Shown in pieces: positions 11,761-25,000 of a DNA stretch of 60,000 bases. The DNA lies in NCBI GenBank assembly GCA_030704615.1, contig CM060732.1, forward strand, positions 24,182,001-24,242,000, read 5' to 3'. Under the pieces are notes generated by a model. That model did not search any database, was not told where the DNA came from, and saw nothing but the letters and a program-made list of their open reading frames with translations. The translations under genes and the position numbers were made by a program. How positions within the stretch are numbered: the first letter of the stretch is position 1; each line of letters opens with the position of its first letter. This stretch comes from Takakia lepidozioides (taxonomy: Eukaryota > Streptophyta > Takakiopsida > Takakiales > Takakiaceae).

Positions 11761-14700
11761 GGAAGAGCAGTAGACAGGCTGAAGCAAGGACTAAACTAAG
11801 GCATGAGAGGCACGTAGTAACGTCCACACCAACCACATCAAATAGTAAGCCCTTTGCGACCAAACAAACTCTCCTAGGCTATTGAAAAACAGTGGTTGGA
11901 CATGAAGCCATTCCATGACGCGCTGGAGGATTCAGTCACGTCACAGGTAGATTGGAAGAGAATTGGCATTGGGCCATCCGCTACCACGTAAAAACATGGT
12001 TGTTTCCATAGGAGTATACCAAGCAAGAAAGAAGAAGGTTATCCAATAAATAAGCCGTACACTTTGATTGAGATATCATTTAGAGGAGAGGAAAGCATCC
12101 AATAGATGGCCCCATGGTTAGGGCACAAAACTGCTTTACAAATAGGTGTATATTGGATGTCATCCAATATGTCCTACAAAGGTACACCCATAGAAAACGT
12201 CTGCCCCATAGGTTAGGTACCCCGTACCCTCCACATTTATATGATTAAAGAGACTCAGAAAAGAGCAACCAAGACCCACATACAAAAGTGGACCTAATCT
12301 AACGTACTCAACCTCAAGCTCTCCAACCACTTTTGGTAGACTAAAGCAGCCATTAACACAAAAATTAGACAAACTCTCCGCTTCCGCAACTCCCAATATA
12401 TTGGAAACCAGCACAAGCACATATTTTGGGCCCTCTCGCGACCCCTCTACTCGATATGTTCATCTAGCCCCTTGGCTCCAGACATTTGGCCTCATTCACT
12501 CGGTCACTGCACACACCCTGCCATACATGCGACCACCCGATCATTGTCCCACCATTAGTACTTTGCTAATGCTTCTCCCCACTGCCACTGCTCCTGCTAC
12601 TCCAGCCTCTAGCCTCTGCCCAGATATTCTACTAGTTTATGGTCTACACATTTCACCCTTCCCTCCTTTCGCGCCTACTAATGAGCTCACAGTCCGTTTT
12701 GTGGAATTCACCTACTGTCACGATCGTTACTCGGAACAAGCCATTCTCTCTACCAATCCTTGCCCTATAGCATTTGGGCTGATACGTAGGACCACTTACT
12801 ATCATCATGGTCGATATGCATGAAGGAATCTACACATAGAGGCTCGACTCTCTCCATACTGATCATATCTCCAAATGCTTAAGAAGACATCCATCTCACA
12901 ACCATTAGATCTCTCACAGCTCGTCACCAACAAACGAAAACACCAAAACAACCATTAACCCACCGGTTAGTACCATCACTCGCTATATATAACCTACCCG
13001 TAGTAGCCAGATATTATTGTTTTCTTTACGGAGCCCACTCCCGACAGAGGCCAGTAGCTGCAAGGTAAAGTGGCTCTTTGTGAGTTAATTTTTAGCGTCA
13101 AACTACATAGGCCATCTACAGCTCATAGTAAAACATGACATCCACGAAGGGGAAACTTGTTTTGAGGAATTGTTTAGCATCTTTATTTACTAATAAAAAT
13201 ACAATGTTTGGCTGTTCTAATCTATAGGTTTCATAGGTGAAACCTAATCAAACCAATACAGATATGTTATATGCACTGTCAAAATTGTATAGGTGGATAG
13301 TTGGGATTGGATCTGCTGCTAGGATGGAAAATATCTTATTTTCACATATGGTATTGAGGTTGGTTTCAAAAGTCTATAAGGTAGGTTGGGTCCAAAATAA
13401 AATGGTGTGCTAGGATATAATAATGGGGGAAATCAAACTTAAGTACTAGTATGTGATATGATTTGTTGTAAAAGGTCCGATAGGGTTGGCTCTTTGATAA
13501 TAGTGTTGATAATTGGTTTCATAACTAGCAAAACCGTGCATTTCATATCAACATTGGACTCTATATGTTTTCCCTTTGCAATGTGGTTATCGATAAATGA
13601 TTATACAAGACAATGTTTTAGAGCCAAGATCCAAAATAGATCTTTGCGCTTTGCAGTCTATGTTAAGACAAGAAGAAGAAATAAGCGTATTGCAAAAACA
13701 AACAAAATTTATGGCGTCATTTCACCCGAAATGGCTACTGTCTTTCACCGTGAACACCTTCAATGGTTGTAACCCGAACCTACCCCAATAACTTGAAATT
13801 AGTCCTTAAAGGTACCCACATATTAACAGCCAGTTCACCCCTTTTTATAGATGAGTTGGTCATAATGGGTGACAACAAACATAGACCAAAATCCAATACC
13901 ACTTGTAAGGCAACCTTGTGCCCTATCCACTATAAGGTCATATAAGGTCATATGGCAGATGTTCATCCTATTGTATAGTATATTTGTTTAGATCCATGAT
14001 GCAGTGGCATTTTGTGGACTTAGAGAAGAAGACACAAGAGACGCTCATGTATACGATGGAGGATATCAACATTTCACTGACAAATTCTCTTTGTAGGGAC
14101 ATATCTAGAGTGGAAGAGCAACATTGTTTGGAAGAAAACATTTCCTACGAAGTTTGAGAAAGAAAAAGACATCAAGAGGTTGCACGAGTTTGAGAATCAA
14201 TAAGGAAGAGGTTGTCATGAAGTGAGTTCTTTATAGATGAAACCCACATTATTTTTTCTTTTTTTGCCATGACATAAACATTAGAAAATTTGGAATGGTT
14301 GGTAGGACTTTTTCTTTTGTTAGTGCTGCAGTCGTTCTGCTGCTAGTATCTCTCTTCAATGTTGCAGCAAGATTATTGTGTTGAAATCAAAACTTTAAAA
14401 ATGGCTCAACGATGGTTAAGATAGCTTAATGACAATTTCTTGGGGTGGATTTTTTATTTTGGATATATATATATACACTTGACGTGATTGTTTAATAAAT
14501 ATTTTAGACTTTGTCCCTTAAAAAATAATTAAAATGACAAAAATCTTAAAACGAGTCAAGCTTGGCAAGTGGTTTGGTTTTCTATTTATTGCTCACTATC
14601 ATATCCAAAATCATATCCGACTAGTATCATCCCTCATTTCAATATCATAAATAAGCTCATTATATTTATTGTGGTTTGTTGCACTCTAGAATAATCCGGT

Positions 14701-16499
14701 ATTTGAAATCATTCAAGTTCCAATACTTGGACCTAATTGGTATGCCCAAAACCTATTAGCAGCCCAACATTGGTCTCTCCTTTCCTATCTTGATTCCATT
14801 CCTTATTTGTAGCCACCTCATTTTTTGTTCGGAATCGACCATTGCAATGGAGCTTATGAAGTTTCTATTATATCATTTTCGGGTTGGGCATCATTTTTCA
14901 GTGAATTGATTCCAAAACTCTAATGCCATGATATAATGTACAAAAGTTCACTTGCTTCGAAAATCCTCTCCGGATGTCAAAATGGGGGCAACATAGGTCT
15001 ATTAATGATAGAGAGACAGGACGGTGTGTACGTATTGCATGACAGAAGTTGGGGCATAAAAGAAGGCTGTCAACGCATGACAAATAGAAAGTCATGGGAA
15101 AATAGTGTGCGGTAACTGCACACTATCTTACAAGCCCATAAATGAGGTCTTATCAGCATCATATATGCGTCAGCAGTCATTCAAAAAGAGTACTCCATGT
15201 TAGCGCAGACCTTTGTAGCTATGCTGAGATTAGGGTTTATTTTAAGTTATTAATTAGAAATAATTAAGTAATTAATTTGACCATAGCCAACGTAAAGTAT
15301 CAATAGGTACAGATATCCGCACTATGTCGACAAGCCAAAAAGAAAATGAAAAAGAAATACAAAAACAAAACCTCGAAACAAAATCAAACCTCGTCTTATC
15401 ATACTAAGCCGCATGGTGTGCGTTGATGTACATTGTTTTTCCACTCTTTTACATCTATTTTAAAGCTAAAAATATATACAAAGTTAGTGGAAAAATAGTG
15501 TGCAGTGTGAGTCAACACATGTATGTTGTTTTATTATATTCTTCTTCTCATTTGAATCTAGAAAATACAACAGAGCATGGAAAAACAATCAAATGCATGC
15601 TTCAAGAGCAGCATTTTGGTGCTTTATTGCACTACACTCACAGGGTGTGGTACGGAAGAGTGGTGCTTCAAATGAACATTTCTGTTTTCGTGTATCATTA
15701 CTGAAAATTCTAGAGATATTTGTTGGAAGTTGGGTGTCTTTCCGCTTCAATTCACATCTGAACCCAAAAGTCCCACCCCTTATTAAGGATATCAACAATT
15801 ATGTGTCTTTACATATCTGACAAGAGGTGAATACATTCATTCTGGTGACAAAATGACATGGGGCAATTGTTGGCGGCCAGCCTGATGAAGATGACAGCGA
15901 CAAAAGGGCAAAACGTTCTTGTCAGGGCATATCAGTTAATTACGATTACATGACGACAAAGGACAAATTTTTCCTACAAATAATATTGAAGTTGGGATTG
16001 TATTCTAGGACATGATTGACTCTGCTTTGCCACATGCATTTTCCATAGTAAAGTCTTATTTTGTAGTGGTTGGACTACGATTGAGAACTTGTGGTGGCAG
16101 TAATATTTTCATGTTTCCTATCCAGTGTTTAGTGCCCGACCCAATTGTAGAGTTGTTAGTGGTGGGAGGAAAACCTAGTATATAGCCTTCACAGACAAGA
16201 ACTATTTTCAATCTTTCATGTCCACTTACATATAACATTCAACAAATTTAACTCCTGAAATGTTGCGTAGTGTGAAAATATGAGTGTGTAATGTAAATGG
16301 GATATTACTCCACAATCATTAATAACATAGCAAATTCAAATGAAGGTAGGGGCTAATAATGTCAAAACAAACATAGCTCTCATACATTACTCCTAAGACA
16401 TGGTGTGGTAGGGTTGTGTTTCAAAGTAGATCTCTTTCTCGTTCTTTCCTGAACAATGATTATTAAAGATCTGAATGGCTACATAAATATTGCGTTGTA
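11761..16499. other. Long AT-rich intergenic stretch, no gene recognised
   Basis: Many short open frames occur on both strands (for example 12401-12823 +, 13458-13772 +, 15423-15820 +). None shows a domain motif, convincing splice context or known similarity. An inverted repeat AGTGTGC/GCACACT lies near 15101-15121. Two weakly similar stretches (about 15640-15730 and 16395-16485, sharing GTGTGGTA and GTG.TTCAAA) hint at an old dispersed repeat. It probably consists largely of decayed transposons. Confidence 0.4.
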
Positions 16500-16601
16500 T
16501 ATAGTTTCTAGGGATGATGCTTCCAAACCTCGTCTACCTAAAGAAAGTGCGCAACGTGTGATCCTAAGATATACACGTAAGCACTAGATAAGGCGTCTGT
16601 G

Positions 16602-16940
16602 TCGCGGCCCTTTGCCTTGAGGGCAGGGGTCGGGACACAAGAGGGGCTGCCCCTGTGGTGGGGGCAGTGGCAGCGATAGGTATGGGGGGGCTGAAGCACC
16701 CTTGAGTGCCCAAGGCACTCAAGGAGGCGGAGGCGCTCAATAGGTGGAGCCCCGCACACCGGGTTGCGGTGGGGGTGGCTCCACAAGGGGTGGTGGTAGC
16801 TTAGCGGGACTTAGTGAGGGTGGCATAGGACTCACCCTGGGGCGGAGGCCTCGTGGTGGGAGTCGTGGGGAGTCTTGGGACTCATCACGGTCCATAGGGG
16901 CCGTGGGATCTCCCATAGTTCCTTCTCTCGCAGAATTTGC
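16602..16940 (-). other. GC-rich, proline-coding island inside the deleted copia element
   Basis: G-rich on the + strand with many GGTGG and GGGGC runs, unlike the AT-rich flanks. On the minus strand it would encode a Pro/Ala/Thr-rich extension after the gag-like start, with stops. It may be a gag linker or captured sequence. No domain is recognised. Confidence 0.35.
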
Positions 16941-17142
16941 TCAATTTTGAACGACCAAACTTGGTAGTTCTAAGCCCGATCAGCTTGTCACTATCACCGA
17001 AGGTAACCTTCGTAGCATCAAAAGAGGACGTCGTACAAGCCATCTTGACAAGCGGACGGAATAGATGAAGTCTTTAACTAAGATACTCATATCATAACTA
17101 AGTCAAGATTCCATGATTTCTCAAAGCTGAGCTCTGCTGCCA

Positions 17143-17598
17143 TGTGGAAATTTTCAAATGTATAGATCTGCCATCTTTTCCCGACAGAGGGAAAAATTAA
17201 GTTTCTAGGGAGGATGCTTCCAAACCTCGTCTACCTAAAGAAGGTGCTAAGCGTGTGATCCTAAGATATAAACATAAGTACTGGATAAGACGTCTTCCTG
17301 ATTAGCTAGAAGACACACCGTAATCTAAGGATGGCGATCGTAGAGGGAATTAGTCACTGAGTTCAGGACGTATGTCAGCAAGATTAGCTCGAGAGCTATA
17401 AGCAGTGATGAAGAAAAGAGCCATGGAGATACGATTGATCTAGAAGATGAGCTCTAGACTAGGGAGTGTCAGAGAGTAAGAGGAAGATAAGGTATATACA
17501 TAGACCATGTGATATATCTTCTTCTCTATAAAGGTATTCAGTTCCTGAAAGCATAGTCTCTAGGATTAATGGAATAGTACGAGTAGTTTCATTACACA
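17143..17598 (-). repeat. 5' LTR of the deleted copia-type element
   Basis: It is bounded by TG..CA in the minus orientation and abuts a recognisable primer-binding site at 17131-17142. CTCTATAAAG at about 17532 on the + strand is not in the element's orientation. The segment 17200-17296 is repeated at 16500-16600. Confidence 0.65.
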
Positions 17599-17636
17599 TT
17601 GGTTGGATTTATTTTTCGGAGCGATTGGGGTGTTCA

Positions 17637-18568
17637 TTAACCCTTAAGGACCCACCATTGGGCAAATTACACACCCAAAAAATGACCTCTGACGAGGTAA
17701 GTTAAGCTACACACCTACCTAGTTAATTAAGAAAAAGAGGTGATCATTACTAGATTCACCTTGCCTACCATGTACATCCACTGAGCAAATTGCCGAGAAA
17801 TTCACCATATGACAAGAGAGTCAAAAGAGAAATTTTTATTTTTGGATTTTACAAAGTATGAAATGTCAGCTTTGACCAAGCTATTTGAATGACGGGTTGA
17901 TTTTTCTTGCTTCTGCCTCGATATAGAAATATGTATGTTATCCTAGCCAACTACTGTGAAAATTTGAAGCCAAACAACATTTGTTTTTATTAGGCTCCTT
18001 TGTATGGGTTTGACAGGGGGTCAAAATGACGTCCATAATGGCAATTCAAGGTGAGCCCAGTCCCAAAATTGACTCATTGATAATGAGATGTTTCATTCAA
18101 TCCCTCCTGCAAGGGTGTGGAATGCATTACGATATTGAGCCTGGGCAGAATTTACAAAAGTTATCACCCAGGAGTCCAACTCTGGGCCAATCATGTCTGG
18201 CCACCCAGACACTCAACTTTGCATGGCTCCTCTGGCATGATCCCTGCCTTTTCGAAAAAATCCACAGTTCAGAGAATTCAGTAGAATTGACTAGTTTCAA
18301 TGTTAGAAGGTGGGCCATGATGCTGTCAAGAGTTTAAATGCAGTTGGGACCATTAAGATCTGCATAAAAGTACATAGAAGATTCTACTTCGAGATCAGAG
18401 ACTCGAGTGAACTGGACTCCGGATGATGGGGCAGTGGGAAAAAAAAGCAGTCGACGAACTCTTCCCCTCAAACTTTTGGATTTTTCCTGCAAAAGTGCCC
18501 ACTACAAACCTATCCTGACAAAGAACACAAAGGTCGCAGCTGTGGTCTTCTGGGACCTTGAGGGTTAA
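17637..18568. mobile_element. TTAA-flanked, TIR-bearing non-autonomous DNA element (piggyBac-like candidate)
   Basis: TTAA at 17637-17640 is followed by CCCTTAAGGACCCA. At the other end TGGGACCTTGAGGG is followed by TTAA at 18565-18568. The ends are 14-bp inverted repeats with two mismatches, bounding 924 bp. A TTAA target and CCCT-type ends are the hallmark of piggyBac elements. The interior has an open frame at 18026-18337 (+, 103 aa) with no transposase motif, so it would be a MITE-like derivative. A chance inverted repeat, or a PIF/Harbinger element with a TAA duplication, remains possible. Confidence 0.5.
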
Positions 18569-19052
18569 ATGATATTATTTCTATGGTCTCCTTGTTATCA
18601 ACACATGTTTCCGAATTGTGTTCTTCCCTTTCTGTACTAGCTGGGAACTTACTTACTCCCCTAGCCAAAAACATATATAACTTTTTGCCCAGAACCCTCA
18701 ATCCCAGCAAGCTAAGAGTGACAGTCATGATGGATGTATGGAGTAAAAACAAATGGCGAGGTGACAATGAGGCCTCTAGGTTTTTTTGGGGGACCACATC
18801 ATCTCGGCCTGACACTTTCAAGCAGTGTCACCTCTTTGTTAATTTGCAAACTGGTAGCCGACATACTTGACAGAGGTGCATATTGCAGCTGCAAGAGCTC
18901 ATGCTTCCTGTATCGTAGTCGTTCATCTGACAGAAAGCCAGCCCAGAAACACAACCACCCAAAGAGAAGAATCAAATTTGTTTCATCTCACACTGTTGTA
19001 CAACATTTTCCAAACCAGATCTTCAATAGCGATTTGAGCTTTATGGAGCTGA
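18569..19052. other. Intergenic, downstream of the LRR gene
   Basis: Open frames at 18583-18870 and 18734-19138 (+) overlap in different frames and lack recognisable motifs. Part of this is probably the 3' UTR of the minus-strand LRR gene ending at 19053. Confidence 0.4.
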
Positions 19053-22000
19053 CTAACAAAGGAAATCCAAATATAACCGAGGACACAAAGTGTAGACGTG
19101 GATTTTCATCTTATGATCGACAACCACAACACCGATAGTTTTGGAGATAGGGATTTCACGGCTGATGAACATACCAAGTAGTGACGTAGGTCTACTGCTG
19201 CTGCCACCACTGCTATCACTGGAGCCTGCAGTAACTTTTCCCCTGCCCGCTGGTTTTCTCAAAGACTGGGTCTTCAAAGAGGAAACAGAGAACTCCCCAG
19301 GTTTCAATCTTGCACTCCCAGTAACTCTGAAATCGTGGAACTTTTTGGCGCCAACCACATCGGCAAACTCCTTACTGGCCACATTTTGGAGAGATTTGGG
19401 CGGCTTGCCAATGCTTACAAGGTTATAGTCATTCCATATTATCACTTGAGGGTGGGCTTTGCAGAAACTGAGCACCCATTCCTTTGAAAGCAGCCAGCAG
19501 TCTGAGAGATCAAACTCTTGCAAAAGAGGAGGGGTGCTGAACTGGCACAGACCTGTATCTGAAATCACTGCACCTTGAATTCCCAGGCAAAGAAGGTTGC
19601 TGAGTGATGAGAGTGGCTGTAGACATGCATCTGACAAGAAGTTGCTGTGAAGGTATAGATGCGTGAGCTGTTTGAGGCTTGCAAGATCCTCACAACCAAT
19701 GTCTGTGATACCTGTCCTCTCCAAGTCCAGTCTCCGCAGAGCCTGCAAATGCCGCAGGTGTAACAGCACTGAAGTTTGAACCCCCTCTCCTGCTTCAATT
19801 GCCGTAGTTCCTGTAAGCGTGCAGAACAAAACAATGACTTTCTGCCTGTCCTACACTCATGATCAAATATACAGTAAAGACTATGATAAGCAGGTCTCTT
19901 CTAAAGCAGAGAGAATGACGACACTGCTCGAGTTTTTGTAAATACGAGCCTGTTTCCCATGCAGACGTTGCCCCTTCAGGATGTGAGCTCTATCTTCCAT
20001 CTCTCTTGGGAGGAAACTAATTGTCTGCGGTAGAGCTGTTAATTGGTGGACCAATGAGATTAAACTCAAGATAGCTGAGAGACGAGCCCTCTATAAAGAG
20101 TGCTGCAATTTGAAAACCAACAGAGAATTGTGGGCGAGGTACTACCAGCTCCGTAAAGATATCAATCAGCTTGTGAGGTCTCAGAAGAAATTATACTGGG
20201 ACAAGTTATACAGTGAAATAAACTCAAACCACCATGGTGGTAATGACAAGAGATTCTGGTTGGCCCTTCAACGTTTGTACAAGCCGAAAAGCGGTCAGCA
20301 AGTACAAGTGCTGAAGACTACTAAAGGTGCAGTGGTGACTTCATCGGTTGACATTGTCAAAACCTTTGAAACCCACTACAGTATCCTTGGCAGAACTTCT
20401 AGGTCTAACAGTGAGGGGTCCTCTGATGAATGGAGGGACACAGTTGGAAAAACTGTTCCTATGATTCAAAACAGCCCTGATGAACTGGAGTATATTTCAA
20501 TGGCTTATAACGCTCGCCTTAGTTCTTCTGAGATTGTGGAAGCAATTGAACATTTAAACGGATATAAAGCTGGTGGACCTGATGGCATAGTCAACGAGCT
20601 TATCAAGCACGGTGGCGATCCCATGATAGAGGCCCTAGTTCTCCTCTTTAACCTTATCTGGAAGACTGAAATGATCCCCTTTCGCTGGCGACAGGGGGTC
20701 ATTGTCAATCTATACAAGAAGGGTGACAGAGAAGAACCAGGGAACTACCGTGGCATCACGCTCCTCAATGCTGTTGGCAAGACATTTTGCAGAGTTATAA
20801 GTACTCGTCTCGAGGTTGATCTGGAATCTAGAGGTTGTTTCCACGAAGGCCAAGCTGGCTTTCGGCAAAACAGGGGCTGTGTGGATCATATCTTCACTCT
20901 AAGCCAGATTATCCAGGGAAGGAAAAAAGAAGGGAAACCCACTTATGATTTTTTCCTGGATGTCAAAAAGGCTTATGACACAGTGTGGAGAGATGGCCTA
21001 TGCCTCCGCCTCTGGTCTTGTGGGATCAAGGGAAAGATGTGGAGAGTTGTCCACAACTTGTATGCTCACACCAAAAGCTGTGCCACTGTTAATGGACAGA
21101 AGTCCAACTTCTTTGACATAGACCAAGGTGTAGCTCAAGGATGTACTCTCTCCCCTCTGCTCTTCAAGGTTTTCATCAATCAACTCCTCGAGGATGTGGA
21201 AAGTGAGGTATTTGGGTTAAGGATGGGTGATACCACCATACCAGCCCTTATGTTTATGGATGACTTCGCAGGCATAGGGGAGACTCCAACCAATCTCCAG
21301 GAGTTGATTGATTGCGCGAAGAGATACTTTGATCTTTGGGGGCTAGAGGCTAACGTCAGCAAATTGCGCAGTGGTAGCATTCAACAACAGAGGAGAGGAG
21401 GAAGTGATCTTAAGTGGCAGTGGGGTAGCCAAGAGATCCCGGTCCTCCCTTCCTACACTTAACTGGGCGTTGAGTTTTCCTCCAATTGTAATTGGGATGC
21501 ACATATCCGGAAAGTTGTTCAACCTGGCAAGGGCAAAGCTCTGGGGCTCACTAAATTTTTCCACTGCAGAGGGGTCAACTCTGAGGTTAAGAAAACCATG
21601 ATTTGTCGCGTTATTAGACCTGCCTTGGAGTACGGATCTGCAATATGGGTTGATAACTCCAACCAGGCTAAGTCTCTAGAATCCATTCAAGTGGGGGTGC
21701 TTAAGGAGTGTATGTCAGCATGCTCCAAAACAGCCAATGTGGCTGTTCGGGGTGAGTTTGGCATTCCGTCCTTAAGCTCCTGACGAAATGTATTCAAGGT
21801 CAGATGGTGGGGTCAGCTGCAACATATGTCCAACACCAGATATCCTAAGTTAATCGACTCTATATCTTGGAAACAGGACCACCCTGTCAAACAGGCTAAG
21901 TCCTGGCAGAAGAGAGTAGAAGAGATTCTCAAGGACCTGGATCTGGATCCGCAAGTCTTGACCCTGCTGGACAAATCTGACTTAGAGGCTGTAGTGTCCA

Positions 22001-25000
22001 AAGCCATGTCTGTTGCCATGAAATTGTCTGATGAAAATGAAGTTAGGCAGAAAACTTCCCTGAACTTGTTTCCAGTCTGTGACATGGGGGAGGACATCTT
22101 GCATGACTTCAAGGGTCTACCCACTCTCGGCACTAGACTGAAATTTAAACTCAGGGCAGGAAGCCTACCTTCGAACAGCAAACAGAAGCAGAGAGGAAAG
22201 GGAGAGTGCAATTGCCCGTTGTGTGGGCAACCTGAAGACAGTATTCATTTTCTGATACACTGTCCGGGGTTCCCTCACCAAAGAGACGCTCTCTTCAAAT
22301 CTATCAAGGGAATTGTGCCTGTACCTCTGTTTACCAACTTTGAAAGTCTCGAGGCTGACCCAAAAGCCCAGGCCCTTCTGAGGCCTAGTTTTGGGCAAAT
22401 CACACAGCAGATTGATGCTTGTGTGAAGGGATTTCTAGAGGATATCTGGAAAACCCGGATCAATTCTATGTATCAAGGTAAGTCTTACTACCAACGTCAG
22501 CCCCTGACAGAGGTAGGTTCTGTCCCTTTGGTTTCCGCTCAAACTGGGCGCGGGGTCAATGGCCACAAGGCTACAGCAAACAGCATCTTATGAGTACATT
22601 CTCTTCCTGGTGAACCTGATCTTTTTCCTTGGTAATATCAGAGTCACGTGTGTCACACATGTTGCAAGCTAGAGAGCTAGAGGAACAGGACTAGAATCAA
22701 TCTCATGCTTTCTGGTGTAACATCAATCCCCGTTCATACTCACAAAAGAAAAAAAGGTTTCCTGTTGAGCAAGCGTAAATTACGGGGTCTCTTCAACTCA
22801 AAAGGGGCTACTGCTTTCTGTATGGAAGGTGGACACCTTGTACTCAGACTTCTCTATGACAACCTGAAGACAATATTCATTTTCTGATTCACTGTCCGGG
22901 GTTCTCTCACCAAAGAGACGCTCTCCTCAAATCTATCAAGGGAATTGTGCCTGTACCTCTGTTTACTAATTTTGAAAGTCTCGAGGCTGAGGCACAAGCC
23001 CAGGCCCTTCTGAGGCCTAGTTTTTGGGCAAATTACTTGTGTGAAGGGATTTCTAGAGGATATCTGGAAACCTGGATCAATTTTTCGTATCAAGGTAAGT
23101 CTTACTACCAACGTCAGCCCCTGACAGAGGTAGGTTTTGTCCCTTTGTGTTCCGCTCAAACTGGGCGCGGGGTCAATGGCCACAAGGCTACGGCAAACAA
23201 CGTCTTATGAGTACATTCTATGACATTGACAATGGAGAGAAATTTGGGCTCTGGGTGTGTTAGCATCCCAAGAGACTATGCTTCAGGGGTATGTCACAGC
23301 CAACATGCACAGGAAGTGATCAAGAATTACTGCGAACCTAAAGAATGACTATGATTGGAATCAGTAAGATATATGTCTTGCTCCATCTTCAAACGCAAGG
23401 TCCATCAGAGGAGCTATAAGGTCCTGGGGCCAGATCCCTAAGTTTCAACTGAATCCCTAAACTCTCTAACCCTATAATTGGTGGAAGATGATGCAACCCA
23501 TCCTCTAGAGCCAGAACTAAGTACTTACAAGCATAACAACAGGCTATGGAATCCTCTTTTCTCATGTAAATGCAAGAAGAAGCTCCAGCACTACATTTTC
23601 AAGTGCAAAGCTCAATGTCCAACTTCAGGGCTTGAAACATGTCAGAACCTGCCCATTGTTGCCAAACTCTCTGTAGTAGTTCCAGAAAGGCTCGACAACA
23701 GGATTATTCTGAAAAACACAGATGTACCTGATGTCTGAAGTTGCCCTGATTATCTTGAATTCAGTTTAAAAGAGTTAAATTCTAGTTTCGCTACATTCTG
23801 TTCGTGAGGGCTAAGAGCAATACCTGTTGTCTGAAGTTGCTCTAATTATCTTTGAAAGAGTTGAAAAGTTCTTGGTGAACTCTGAGCAGATGTGATAAAC
23901 CTGGGTGTCTTACCCTTGATCCGTTTCAAGAACAACAGTAAGACAATTTACACTTCACTCCCCAGAGATCTAAGCTGGAAATTGGAACAACTTCAAAGTT
24001 ACATCACTTTACGAGTTTCTCACCTTTCACAGCTGTGGAGCTCAGGTCAACACTGTGGAGCAAAGGCATGAGAGCCAGATATGCAAAGACAGAGTCATCC
24101 ACCAAAGTCGAGCTCAGCGAGAGTTGCTCCAGCTTGGGTACATTCCCCGTGAGTGCCCCAATACCTTGGGATCCCACCTTGGTGTGACTAAGATTGAGCC
24201 ACAATAGATTTGTCCCAAACTTGGCAAATGTAGGCATGGCATTATCCAACAAACCTGTGGAACTGAGGTCAAGGGCAGTGAGCTCTTGCATGGACACAAG
24301 CGTGTCCACATCTTTGACGTTTGATTCAGAAAGATCCAGCGACAGGACCCTTCTCATCCCAAGGCGGCCCAGAGCATCTTCCGGCGAGAGCACTGCTCTA
24401 GATAAATAGAGATTTCTCAATGGGCTATTGGGATTTTCCCAGTCCCTGAAGATGGAATCCACTGTACAGTTACAGAGGTTCAAGGATGTGAGTGAGTGTA
24501 AGGAGGGGATGACAGTGACGGGAGTCAACGCAAGGTTCAATGTTTTCAGGAATTTGCTGGATTGTAGAAGGAGAGCACCAGTATTGGTGATGTTGCTACC
24601 CCATAGGTCCAGGTGCTCCAGTTGCTTCAATGCCTGCACACATAGGTCATGGCAGCTGTCAGCATTAAACACAACCTTCAACACTACCTGTAGATTGTAG
24701 CACCACTTTGAACTTCATGGCTCTCTGATTGACATTGTCCTACATAGTGCAGCAGTGATAACTATGGCACAAGGGTGAGGTTTGCATCCATTGGCTGCCA
24801 GCATAACTATGTGCCTGTTTAGTGCTATGTTCCCACAAAAAGTAACAATTACTACGGACAGATAAATGTTTGCTGCCCTCACTATCATGGAAACAGACAC
24901 TACCTTTGTGAGGTAGTGGGTGAAGGAATACATCTATAATTCTCTGTCAGTGTATAGTGTAGGATGTACTAGATTATAGATTAAGGATGTGCAGTTACAT

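Larger units (their letters stand above)
16500..17598 (-). mobile_element. Internally deleted copia-type LTR element
   Basis: Read on the minus strand. An LTR of about 456 bp spans 17598 to 17143, starting TGTGTAAT and ending TTTCCACA. Directly after it comes TGGCAGCAGAGC (17142-17131), close to the initiator-Met tRNA binding site TGGTATCAGAGC with two differences. A gag-like start follows (from about 17043: MACTTSSFDATKV, then in a shifted frame WSFKIEQILREKELWEIPRP). Only about 550 bp of interior remain. About 100 bp at 16500-16600 repeat LTR bases 17200-17296, so a second LTR is partly present. PR, IN and RT are gone, so the element is non-functional. Confidence 0.7.

Noticed and set aside
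12160-12823. Open frames of 86 (-) and 140 (+) codons
   Set aside because: They overlap on opposite strands, show no motif or splice context, and are composed like the surrounding DNA.
18026-18337. 103-codon frame inside the TTAA element as a transposase
   Set aside because: It is far too short and has no DDE or zinc-finger motif.
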